NCBI GenBank assembly: GCA_030272155.1
Contig: CP126201.1
Span: forward strand, 1,151,001 to 1,215,000
Direction: 5' to 3'
From: Tetradesmus obliquus
Taxonomy: Eukaryota > Chlorophyta > Chlorophyceae > Sphaeropleales > Scenedesmaceae
Length of the DNA stretch: 64,000 nt
Shown piece by piece: positions 15,863-26,309 of the stretch (within the stretch, counting starts at the first letter, position 1; every line of letters begins with the position of its first letter). A model generated the notes under the pieces. It was not told the DNA's origin and searched no databases. It saw nothing but the letters and a program-made list of their open reading frames with translations. Both the position numbers and the translations under genes were made by a program.

Positions 15863-18800
15863 TCACACGGTGCCAACCCACGTCCTGCACAGGCAGCAGC
15901 ACAACAGCAGAGCAGCACGACAGCAGAGCAGCAAACTGGGCACACAGTGCATACATAGCTGTGTATGACGCACACAGCTGCAGCGTTGCATTGTGTAAGC
16001 ATTTGCATGGCGCTAGCTGCTGCTGCTGCTGACATGCTGCTGCTGCTGACATGCTGCTGCTGCTGACATGCTGCTGCTGCTGACATGCTGCTGCTGACAT
16101 GCTGCTGCTAACATGCTGCTGCTGCTGCTGACATGCTGCTGGGCAAGCAAAATTCATTTGAGATGTCACCAGCATGCTTGTGCAGGCTGCTGGCAGACAT
16201 TACACTTTCTCATTCAACTCAGAAATAGTGATTTTGAAATCATACTGGCAAACATGGGTCTCAATGTCGAGGACAACAGATGCATGGTTGCTCTGTAAGG
16301 ACTTGAAGCCACACGTTTGGTGAAGGGCGCAAGAGGGCACGAAAAACATGACATGTGACAGATAACATGTACAGTGCACATGCGACATGTAGATAATAAC
16401 ATTAACCGTGCACATACGCACATAACAGCGTGGCAGCCCCACCTGCAGTTGGGGCATGTGTTGTAGTTGCCCACCCAGCTGGAGCTGGCCCTGCCGGCAG
16501 GGTTCCCGCCACGCATCTGCAGCAGCACACCGGAGCGTTGTTGCGTGCATACTGTACTGTACTAAACCTCTGGGCAGCATCACAAGGCAAGACGAGCATA
16601 GCAATACATTGGCATCCGCATAGCCACATGAGAGCGGGCTTGCCATGTGGGTGTAACTATGTCCGGCTAGTACCCCTGCCCCGGTCCGACTCTGCAAGTC
16701 CTGGTAAAGAGATCTTGCTGAAGACAAACCGTCGGCAAGGTTTGCATAGCTGGACGCGAGCAGCAGCCACCCACCGCAGCCATCAGTGCAGCCTGGGACC
16801 TGGTCTGGCCAAAGTTGTTGAAGCGCTGGCGCTGCCTGCAGCCACCAGCAGCAGCAGCAGCAGCGGCAGCAGCAGCAGCCAGGTCAGTGAGAATGTTGCT
16901 GCATTGCCAAATCAAAGTGCATTGGCATAAATTGTTTGAGCAGCTGTGCAAATACGCCTTGTGATGCCGCTATCAGCCTGTGGCAGCAATCTCAACATGC
17001 CGGTTCGCAGGCTGACTGTGCAGTGCATCACACCAAGTGCGGCTAGCACGGTCCGGTCACGTGACGTGATAACAGCACCTGCACTGCATGCCCTCCCGCC
17101 ATCTGTGCAGGATCTGCTGCCCAAAGCCAACGATTGACATAGCAACACAGGGAGAGCATCTGTGGCGCTGCAGCAGGCCGCGGCGGCCACCAGAGCCTGC
17201 CTGGGACACAGATATGCACTGTAACATACGTTATAACAAGTGTGACACACCTGTGGCGCTGCAGCAGGCCGCGGCGGCCGCCAGAGCCTGCCTGGGCCAG
17301 CAGCTGCCCAGCAGCCGGGATGTTGGGGATGAGAGGGGCATCCAGCGCCAGCATGAGGCACTGCAAAAAAGTAAAAGCAGCAGAGGCAGCAGCAGAGGCA
17401 GCAGCAGCGTCAGAGCCGCAGAAAGAGTAGTGTCACCAAAAGCCGGGGTGTTGGGGATCAGCGGCGCGTCCAGCGCCAGCATGAGGCACTGCGAAAAAAT
17501 AATGCAGCAGAGGCAGCAGCAGCGTCAGAGCCGCAGAAAGAGTAGTGTCGCCAACAGCCGGGATGTTGCAACATCCCCAATTGGGCATCAGCGGCGCATG
17601 CAGCGCCAGCATAAGGCACTGCGACCATGAGGCACGTGGCACGACAAACATGATGCAGAAGGCTGAAGCTATATCGCTGATGCATTGCGAGCATAGAAAG
17701 CAGCAGCCGCGGGGGTGTTGAGGATCAGCGGCGCATCCAGCGCCAGCATGAGGCACTGCAAACCTGAGGCACGTGGCACGACAAGCATGATGCAGAAGGG
17801 TAAATCTGTATTGCCGGATCTATACCGCTGGTGCATTGCAAGCATGAGAAGCAGCAGCAGCTGGGATGTTGGGGACGAGTGGGGCATCCAGCGCCAGCAT
17901 AAGGCACTGCAAAAAAAGCAGCAGAGACAGCAGCAGCGTCAGAGCCGCAGAAAAAGTAGTGTCGCCGAAAGCCGGGATGTTGGCGATCAGCGGCACATGC
18001 AGCGCCAGCATAAGGCACTGCGAACATGAGGCACGTGGCACGACAAGCATGATGCAGAAGGCCGAATCTATATTGCTGATGCATTGCAAGCATGGGAAGC
18101 AGCAACAGCAGCGGGGATGTTGGGGATCCAGCGCCAGCATAAGGCACTGCAAAAAAGTAAAAGCAGCAGAGGCAGCAGCAGCGTCAGAGCCGCAGAAAGA
18201 GTAGTGTCGCCAAAAGCCGGGATGTTGGCGATGAGCGGCGCATCCAGCGCCAACATAAGGCAATGCAAACATGAGGCACACGGCACGACAAGCATGATGC
18301 ACAAGGCCGAATCTGTATCGCTGATGCATTGCAAGCATAAGAAGCAGCAGCAGCGAGAATGGTTGGGGGTGAGCCGCGCTTCCAGCGCCAGCATACGGCA
18401 CTGCAACAGGCAAACATGATGCAACACAAGCCTAAATGCACGAGGCACTGCATTTGCGATGCATCACCAGCGAGTCAGCAAGCAAGAGACACTGCAGCAG
18501 CCGGGACGTTGGGGATGACCGGCGCATCCTGCGCCAGCATAAGGCACTGCAACAGGCAAACATGATGGAACGCTAAAGTAAGCTGAATTATGATACAGTG
18601 TTGCGGAACTCACCCTTCCTGCAAAGATGTTGTAGGCCACTATCCTCGCCTTGCTGCCGGCATCAGACACCAGTGTGAGCACTGGAGCTGGCACCTGATC
18701 ATCTGTGAAAGCATCCAAGACAGGACTGCAGGGCACCAGGCAGCAGGCATCAGGACAACTATTAAACTGGCAGGAAGAACAAAGTCAAAATCAAGGCAGC

Positions 18801-21327
18801 AGCCACGCAGTGCTCAGCTGTGCCGTCGCACTGTGGGCTGAGATCAAGCAACACATACAACGTATGTGTGACGCTGTGACATGGACATAGATAAATGCAG
18901 CACATGTGCTGTTTGTAGCATGGATATATGCAGCACATGTGCTACAAACAGCACATGTGCCGCACGAGTGCACAAGTACACTCACGTGGTGCTGAGCTGC
19001 GCGGTCACGCTGTGGACTGGCAGCATCGCCACCTTCCCGCCGTTTGTCCATCCCTTAGGTACCGGCTTCACCCCAGGCACCACATGATATTAAATGGCAT
19101 AGAAACCTTGATAGAAAACAATAATACAATCAACGCTGTGACAGGAATTTGAACTGCAGGAGACTCACGTGGTGCTGAGCTGCGCAGTCACGCTGTGACC
19201 TGGCAGCATCGTGTCCACCTTCGCGTTGTTTGTCCAGCCCTCAGGTACCGGCCTCACACCCGGCACCACATGATACGCCATCACCTGCACCGGCAAGTCA
19301 CAAACTCAAATGCAACGTTTGAAATGTTGTCACTTTTTCACTGGGTGTAACAAATGACATCATTTCTTCTCTGGATGTGTGCCAGCTGCAAGCTGCATGC
19401 AGTCGCATCAGAAGCAGGCAAGTAAAAGGACAGCGCGCAGGCCTAAGTCTTTGGGCCCAGCTCTGCTTGAACTGCGGGCAGTTACGCATGCACTTAGTCC
19501 TCAGGACTCAGTGGGTGTCTAAATATGTTGATGTATAAAATGGGCAGGGCCCACCTGCACCTGCTGCTCTGCAGGAGCTGCCACCAGCACCCTGGCTGCA
19601 TCTTTTAGCGCTGCATTGTTTGGCACAAGGAATGTGGAGTCTGCCTGACCCTTAAATGTGTCTGTGAGTGTTTCGGAATAGAGGGCTGCCTTGCTGTACA
19701 GCTTTGTTGGAACTGCGCAGTTACGCATGCACCGTAGTCCTCAGGACTCGGTGGGTGTCTATATTTGTTCTTATACAACGGGCAGGCCTACCTGCACTAG
19801 CGCCTCTGCAGGAGCTGCCACCAGCACCCTGGCTGTATCTTTCAGCGCTGCATTGTTTGGCACCAGAAATGTGGAGTCTGCTTGGCCTTTGAATGTGTTT
19901 GCGAGTGTGTCGGAGTATAGGGCAGCCTTGCTGTACAGGTCAGCTGCGGAGCTCCACTGGGGGTAGAAGCGGAAGGCGTCTGGGGCGTTGTAGAAGACGC
20001 TGCTCGATAGCAGCACTGCAGAGACGTCGTAGAGATAGATGTTGCCTGCGCAGGCAGGGGATACAGGAGACGGACAGCATCATGTTTCAGCAGCAGCACT
20101 GCAGAAACGTCATAAAGATAGATGTTGCCTGCGGGGGCCAGCAGATATATGGTGTGTGGGGTGGTGGGCAGATAGTGGGGCAGGAAAGCAACATTAAAAG
20201 CAGCAGGCACAGTTCAGAGGTCGGCTGCTGAGCTCCAATGGGTCTACAAGCGTCAGGGGCGTTGAGGAAGACGCTGCTCGACAGCAGCACTGCAGAGACG
20301 TCGTAGAGATAGATGTTGCCTGCAGTTGGCGCAGCAGGCAACAGGCAGGCAAGAGAAGGGACGGACAGCAGGTAGAAGGACAAAGATACACGGTAGGTGT
20401 CTTAGCAGCAGCAGCAGCCGCCGCCGCCGCCGCAGCAGCAGCAGCTGCTGCTGTGCACACATGGTGTGAAGGTAGACGCTGCCTGAGCAAGGCTTTGCAG
20501 CAGTGGTATTAAAGAGGGGGCAATTTTGCTTGCTCGAGTCAGCAAGCCACTGCCCCGAGCGCTGCGGCCAGTCAGGCAGCAAGGCGTTGCTGCAGCGCTG
20601 GCTGCGCTTGGTCTGTGCACAGATGTCGTCCGTGAGGATCTTCCTGCCTATGTACAGTGTTGAGAATTCGGTTCTAGTCACAACAGCGCCACTGGCACGC
20701 ACCATACTTGCTGCCGCCTCCCACCACCACGCTGCGGTGTCCCTGCACATCCAACCCAGGCGTTTAAAACTGAACACACTTGTGTGTATTGTTGTGCATT
20801 CAGACTGTTTGGAGCAGCACTACGCACCGTACTTGCTGCCACCTCCCACCACCACGCTGCGGTGGCCCTGCGCATCCAGCAGGGCAATCAGGCCAGTGGC
20901 CGGGCTCCTGCAGAGGCATAACCAGGTACAGATTGATGTAACACACAAAAGTGATGAAAATTGGACACGTTTCACAGGTTCTTGCTCCAGCCATGCAGTG
21001 GTACCATGCAGCGCGGGCAAGGCAATCAGGCCCGTGGCCGGGCTCCTGCAGAGCATGCGCACATACACAGTAATTATAACTGCAACCAAGTTGTTGCAAC
21101 ACACGAATGTGACGAGAATCGGACACGACTCGCAGATTCTTGCTCCAGCCGTGCAGTGGTACCATGGCAAAAGGCGCAGCCTTGCAAGTGCGCATCCTGA
21201 CAATGGCACAGGTGTGTGCTGGCGGGAACCAGAAAAGTGACGCCCGTTACATGCTGCTGCTGCAGCTGCTGCTCAGCTCTTGAGTCACTGCTGCTGCTGC
21301 TGCTGCTGCTGCCGCTGCTGCTACCCA

Positions 21328-21358
<31 letters not shown>

Positions 21359-24040
21359 ACTTGTAAGCCTTGATGACGTCATTCACGTCAGCTGCAGGCG
21401 AGCAGGAAAGTAACAGGTGGCACAAACAGCACGCGTGTCAGCGACGCAACTTTTGCTGGGACGTGCTGGAGAACTGTTGCCAATGACAACCCGACTCAAA
21501 AGCTTCCCTGGCGACCGCTTTGCTTGGTGTTCACAGCTTGATTGTGAGCGGCTGCAGGGCTGCTGCATGTACAAGGCATTGCCAGCACATGCTATGCCTA
21601 CATGCCAGCTGAGATGACAAATGCTATGCCTGCATGCGCCAGCTGCAGCCAACGCAGATGGTGAGGAGACTTTGGAAGAGAGGTCTTCTGGCGCAGCTCT
21701 GCTTCAATGTGCAGTTGAATGTGCACACACTGCGGTCCGTGAGGACTTGGAGGATGTGTTAATTCGTTCTTATACATGCTTGTTGTCAGGTGTGGACTCC
21801 CCATCACCTGTTGCAAACACCGTGGGGCTGTCAGCATTTGAGCTGATCAGGTCTTTGTTGCCGTCATACTTGTTCTTATTGTAGAAGCTGCTGATCGCGA
21901 TGCCGGGGACTGCAGCAGCGTAGGAGCAATGCATAATAGTTTATGTATGCGCACTGGAAAATGGACATGCCATGTCAAAGTTACTGTTAGGTATAAGCTG
22001 CTGATGGCAATGCCGGGGACTGCAGCAGGATTATAGCATTGCATTAAGGTTTTATGTATGCGCACTGGGAAAATGGACATGCTATGTCAAAGTTAGTGTT
22101 GGAGTAAAAACTGCTGATGGCGACGCCGGGGACGGCAGCAGGACACCACTGCAGCAGCAGTAGCAGTAGCAGCAGCAGCAGCAGCGAACCAACTGAACAC
22201 ACGTTGAGCAGAAGCGGCTGTGCTCAGCATCTGCACAGAACCTGAAGACATGCTCTTGCACGGCTCAATGCAGCAGCCAACAACAGCATGTGTGGGTGGG
22301 GATGTTGAGCACGCTTAGTCTTCCAATGCATGTAGTGATTCACAGCATAGATTGACAAATTATCTGACGCGCTGTGCATGCGCGAATCAAGCGAGTGCAC
22401 ACTAACTTGTACTCACTCATGTGGTAGCTGACGAGCGCGTCCACCAGCACAGGCCGCGCCAGCAGCTGATCGATGCTGAGGCCCATCTCCTTCAAGAAGG
22501 CGTTGACAGCCTGTCATAACAACACCAGAGAAAATATCGCGCAGCGTCATAACAGCAGTATGCGGCTGTGCGGCAATGCCTGTGAGCACCTGCTACTCAG
22601 GCAGGATCTTTGATGAGAAAGCGTTGACAGCCCGGCAGCAGCACAGCAACAAACACGCACGGAACAGCTCAGACGAGCAGCAGCAAGTGGATGTGCGCCA
22701 GCAGCTGATCGATGCTGAGGCCCATCTCCTTCAAGAAGGCGTTGACAGCCTGGCAGCAGAGCAGCAACAGGTAAACAGGAAAACGATGAGACAAGCAGCA
22801 GCAAGTGGCTGTGCGCCAGCAGCTGATCAAATGCTGAGGCCCATCTCCGATAAGAAAGCGCTAACAACCTGGCACAGCAACAGCAGAAAAACAAACGTGG
22901 TGCGGTGTCATCACAACAGCAAGCGGCTGTGCGTCAATGTGTGTGAGCACCTGCTACTCAAGCCCACCTCCGATACAAAAAGCGTTGACAGCCTGGCAGC
23001 CGCGCAGCAACAGAAAAGCAGGGTGAAGTTCAGACGAGCAGCAGCAAGTTGCTGTGCCGCAGCAGCTGATAATGCTTCGGCCCATCTCTGCAAGAAGGGC
23101 GTTAACAGCCTGGCAGGCGTCATAACAACAGCAGAGAAGAGGCGAATGTGGGATGCAGCAAGCGTCCGTGCGGCATTTTGTGGCAGCATATGCTACTCAG
23201 GCGCATTGCTAACAAGGTGGCTGCGACAGCCTGGCAGTATTTGGAAGACTAGGAGCACAGCGGGATTCAACCATGCATGCTGCTGCATAGTAACGCGAAT
23301 CTATTTCAGGCTCATGCTCCTTGCATTCGCTCGGTCGCAGAGCACGCGCTCAACGTGCCAATCACATATGCTACGCGCTGTGCAGCACATCGTTCTTACA
23401 CATCACGTGCCTGCAGGTAAGGCTATGTGCCATGCCCAGCAGGTGCATTCACAAGCAGCGCTGATACCTTTTGCTTACCCTGTCGATTGGCACCAGCATG
23501 GTGACGTAGGCCTTATCCTCATCGACAGTGCCAAACACATGTGCCATGTGCTGTGCAGCACAGCATGTGCCTGCATGTGGTGCTACGTGCCATGCCAGGC
23601 AAGCATCATTTACGTGCTGGCCCCATTCTCACCCTGTCAGTGGGCACCAGCATGGTGACGTACGCCTTATCCTCATCAACAGTCAGCTTGAGGGCACCCA
23701 CCAGGCGCGCCCACAGCCTGTTGTCTCCAGTGCTTGCCAATGCAGCTGCCTTCGTCAAGGGCTCCACGGCCCCCTGCAAACAGCAGTATGTTTCTTTAAT
23801 TGGTGTGAGGAAGTTTGAATATCAGATGGTGGTGATGTTCACTCGGGAAAAGAAGATGAGCGGGTATGTGGTGCCGGTGACAGCAGATGCTGCTGCTGAT
23901 GCTGCTGTAGCATGCTGGAGCGGAGCTGCTGGCATGAGAGCGCCACATGAGCGTCATCAGCTCTAATGAATATTATTTGTCACCTGACAGGTTGCCAGCA
24001 GGGCATGCAGCACAAATACCGCGATCGCCACGCGATACAT
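15863..24040 (-). CDS. Secreted protein with two fasciclin (FAS1) domains
   Basis: A chain of 14 exons (minus) keeps phase: 24040-23984, 23773-23633, 22510-22417, 21909-21808, 21391-21361, 20907-20828, 20647-20621, 20045-19792, 19284-19169, 18725-18614, 17360-17251, 16835-16775, 16516-16443, 15884-15863. The sum is 1281 nt, 426 aa. The first 19 residues (MYRVAIAVFVLHALLATCQ) are a typical signal peptide. FAS1 domain 1 carries YVTMLVPTD, AVNAFLKEMGLSIDQLL, LVSYHMIPG and NIYLYDVSAVLL. Domain 2 carries STFLVPNNAAL, VMAYHVVPG, VDTMLPGHSV and LMLALDAPLIP. These are the H1, YH and H2 landmarks of FAS1 cell-adhesion domains, so an extracellular or wall location is expected. The last two exons, ending NYNTCPNC plus a short tail, are tentative; another reading there ends HGGHVGD. 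Exon 7 could be longer and Cys-rich (see findings). Confidence 0.78.
16017..16141 (-). repeat. Minisatellite of (CTG)nACATG units
   Basis: Units of CTGCTGCTGCTGACATG and shorter variants repeat about seven times. It lies in the 3' part of the FAS1 locus and is non-coding in the model. Confidence 0.85.
17360..18560 (-). repeat. Ten tandem copies of the 5' edge of the FAS1 C-terminal exon
   Basis: The sequence GCAG then TGCCTCATGCTGGCGCTGGA starts copies at 17360, 17488, 17618, 17755, 17906, 18017, 18146, 18262, 18400 and 18546 (minus strand), spaced 111-151 bp. Only the 17360 copy continues into the full exon (AAGQLLAQAG) with a GTGTGT donor at 17250. The other nine end after about 45-55 bases in CTG-rich or AT-rich DNA. 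At 18262 the acceptor has changed to GCAT. A partial copy of the exon's 3' edge lies at about 17215-17160. Confidence 0.9.
18800..19110 (-). repeat. Copies of the 3' edge of FAS1 exon 9
   Basis: Downstream of exon 9 (19284-19169), a copy at about 19085-18986 repeats VPGVKPVPKGWTN and ends at the same CACCAC/GTGAGT donor. A shorter, poorer copy of its last ~40 bases lies at about 18845-18800. Confidence 0.75.
18900..18960. repeat. Perfect 21-bp inverted repeat
   Basis: GCACATGTGCTGTTTGTAGCA at 18900-18920 is exactly complementary to 18940-18960, with a 19-base loop. The arms themselves start with the palindrome GCACATGTGC. It lies within an intron of the FAS1 gene. Confidence 0.9.
19555..20330 (-). 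repeat. Copies of FAS1 exon 8 edges
   Basis: Exon 8 is 20045-19792. Its 5' edge (GGCAACATCTATCTCTACGA) is copied upstream at about 20330-20225 and less well at 20130-20090. Its 3' part (KAALYSETLTDTFKGQADST through VLVAAPAEQQVQ) is copied downstream at 19728-19555, ending with its own GTGGGC donor. Confidence 0.82.
20703..23120 (-). repeat. Copies of FAS1 exons 3, 4 and 6 edges
   Basis: Exon 6 (20907-20828): a 5'-edge copy lies near 21050-21000 and a 3'-edge copy (HRSVVVGGGSKYG with GTGCGT donor) at about 20742-20703. Exon 4 (21909): 5'-edge copies lie near 22022-21990 and 22125-22105 (VPGVAISSFY). Exon 3 (22510): 5'-edge copies occur near 22750-22680, 22870-22825, 23000-22965 and 23110-23060, each resembling AVNAFLKEMGL with a pyrimidine-CAG before it. 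Every copy is on the side predicted by the edge it carries. Confidence 0.78.
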
Positions 24041-26262
24041 GTTGGCTGCAGGTGCCACGTCGGGTTTGATCTTCCTCAAGTGTCTGAAAGTGCTTGCTTA
24101 AAATGTTTTCTTCAACAAATTCTTACCTTGACGTTATATGCACATATCCGCCTTGCGTTACGCTTGACAGGTGCTGGGAACGGTGTTTCCACCAACCATG
24201 GCATTCGCACATCGTGCCTACGATTACCCCCAGGCAAACTTGGTTCGTGCAGCATCAAAGGGACATTTATGAATCATACGTAAGATCTCAGCGGCTGCGC
24301 AGGCTATCAGCAGCGCCATTGACTCGTTCTGCACACAGTCATGCAGGCGGCAAGATACCTCCGCGGTGACCCAAACGGGTGACTGCAGGATCTATGACTG
24401 ACGATACCAAGTGACTCAGGCGATGCTTGTCGACGTATGAACACTCAAACATTGACACCGACCTCGTCTGAATACATTGCAGGTGGCTGAGGTGTGGCTG
24501 GGTCATATATGACCATAAGAACTTCACAGGCCAGGCCATGGCCTGGTGCCAAAGCTGCTGGTTGTCAGAACATGGTGTGCCGTGCATGTTAGCAGCAGGG
24601 CGGCCACCCAGCAATCAACCGGGAAAATCTCCCCAGGCTGCAGCAACAGTGCACATGAGCTGCATCACGGGCCGGCCTCAGCAGGACATGCGTGCTGTCG
24701 AGCAGCGTCAGGCCAACAGAACCATGCATGCCCAACTAGCACAGTCACCTGTCTGGCAGACACCTCTCTGGCAGACACAGCACTTCCTGCATGCCGAGAG
24801 GACGTCGACCAGCGATGCGCTTCAACAACACCGACCAGACGCGCCTGCAGCCCAGCTAGCTGCAGTGCAGGGGTCACATATACAGCCCAATAGCCTGGGG
24901 CATGCGAGCCAGCAGCACAATACAAATGCATGCACTGCCGCCAAATCCCGGGTTACTGCAGGAGCCAACACGCCCCCCCCCCTCCCCACAGCTGCATCAC
25001 CAGAGGCAGCAGGACTTGCTGCTGGTGACCACCCTCACAGTCTGCCTGTCCCCTTCTCCCTGTTTACTTTGGCAGAGGGACAGTCATTTCACAAATCAAG
25101 CCATTAAAATGACGCCATCGGCCCCGCATGCCACTATAGTGGAAAGAAGAGCGGAAGGAAGAGGGAGCACTGTCCGCCTGCTGACCATCATGTATGGCTG
25201 CCCACGCCATGCCCTTGCAGGGTCCGCATGCTTGCAGCATACATATATAACTGAACAGCTGCCGGCGCCACGTGTAACCCTGTCAGGTCGCCACGTGCAT
25301 CCTTCATGGCTGTAAAGGGCTCCTGGGCAGGGGCTGCACAGCAGCAGCAGCAGCAGCAGGTGTAGTGCACGTCCGCAGGTGTCAGCCGCCAGCCAGAAGC
25401 CAGCTAAACTGCCAAGGGTAAACTACAAGTAACTTGTGCACCGCACGTTGTGCACATGCCAAACCCACACGCACAGCTCACACAATAGGTCAACAGCAGC
25501 ACAGCGCCACAGGCACACTCTATCCCACGCACCAGGCACAACAGCAGTAACGTTCTCTAAGCGTCCTCAGGGGTACTGCTGTCCTCTTGTGCTGCCCTGC
25601 TGTGAGCAGGGGCAGCTCAGACAGAAATCTCGTGTGTAGAACATAAGCATCACCGGGCGCATTAGTACCATCAAATATGCTACCGCAAGAGTCACACTGG
25701 CATCCTATGTGCGGGTTTGCTTGACAACCAGCAGCACACGCAACAAAACATCGTACTCAACACAAACAACACATGCGCATGACTAGCTGGGCCAGAAGCG
25801 CACAAGTTTCCGTGCAAGTGCATGCGCAGTGTGCTCAGCTTGGTGCCAAGAACACAGCAAAATGCTTACATGCTAGGTGCATTTTCCCTGCTAACAGCAC
25901 AGCGTCCATACCAGCAGCTCTGCTCTTGCAGCTCATCCAGCAGGATCCGCATTTCGCAGCCGTCTGAACAATGATGCTAGAGATGCAGCAACCTGACTAA
26001 ACTTGCCGTTAGTGCCTCACATAGGTGTGATCCCACCTTACAGTGTACTGCTTACCTTGTGTTGCATGTGCATCCATGCCTCAAGCACACGAAGCCCCCG
26101 AGGCCTCAATAGCGCTTGTATTGGGAACAGTACGTTGGCGTCGATCAGCAGCACGCGCAGCTTGGTTGCGAGGGTACTTGCAGACTGCCACAACAGCTGC
26201 CTTCACCACTGCTGCTGCTGCTGTGTGCCAGTGAGCCAGCTACCCCAGCCCCTGGACCTGAA

Positions 26263-26301
<39 letters not shown>

Positions 26302-26309
26302 GTGACACG
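24041..26309. other. Intergenic; 5' flank of the FAS1 gene and 3' flank of the SpoVS-like gene
   Basis: No gene is assigned. One minus-strand exon-like piece at about 26192-26056 reads STLATKLRVLLIDANVLFPI and ends HMQHK at a GTAAGC donor. It may belong to an unrecognised gene or an alternative 3' extension of the SpoVS-like gene. An open + frame at 24538-25107 has no recognised content. One copy of the 98-bp direct repeat lies at 25562-25659. Confidence 0.4.
25562..25659 (+). repeat. 98-bp direct repeat, copy 1
   Basis: It begins CGTCCTCAGGGGTACTGCTG and is matched without gaps by 28194-28291, with five differences seen by eye. It lies in intergenic DNA downstream of the SpoVS-like gene. 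Confidence 0.92.

Noticed and set aside
15777-15884. Longer FAS1 C-terminus ending HGGHVGD
   Set aside because: That frame needs a phase-0 junction, whereas the preceding exon ends in phase 2; the shorter tail fits the phase. The point stays open.
24538-25107. Open + strand frame of 189 codons
   Set aside because: Composition is irregular, there is no recognised motif or splice context, and long chance frames are common in this GC-rich, repeat-rich DNA.
26056-26192. Extra 3' exon of the SpoVS-like gene
   Set aside because: The exon-like piece has good borders but no donor of matching phase was found in the preceding exon, which already ends in a stop at 26310. It may belong to another gene.
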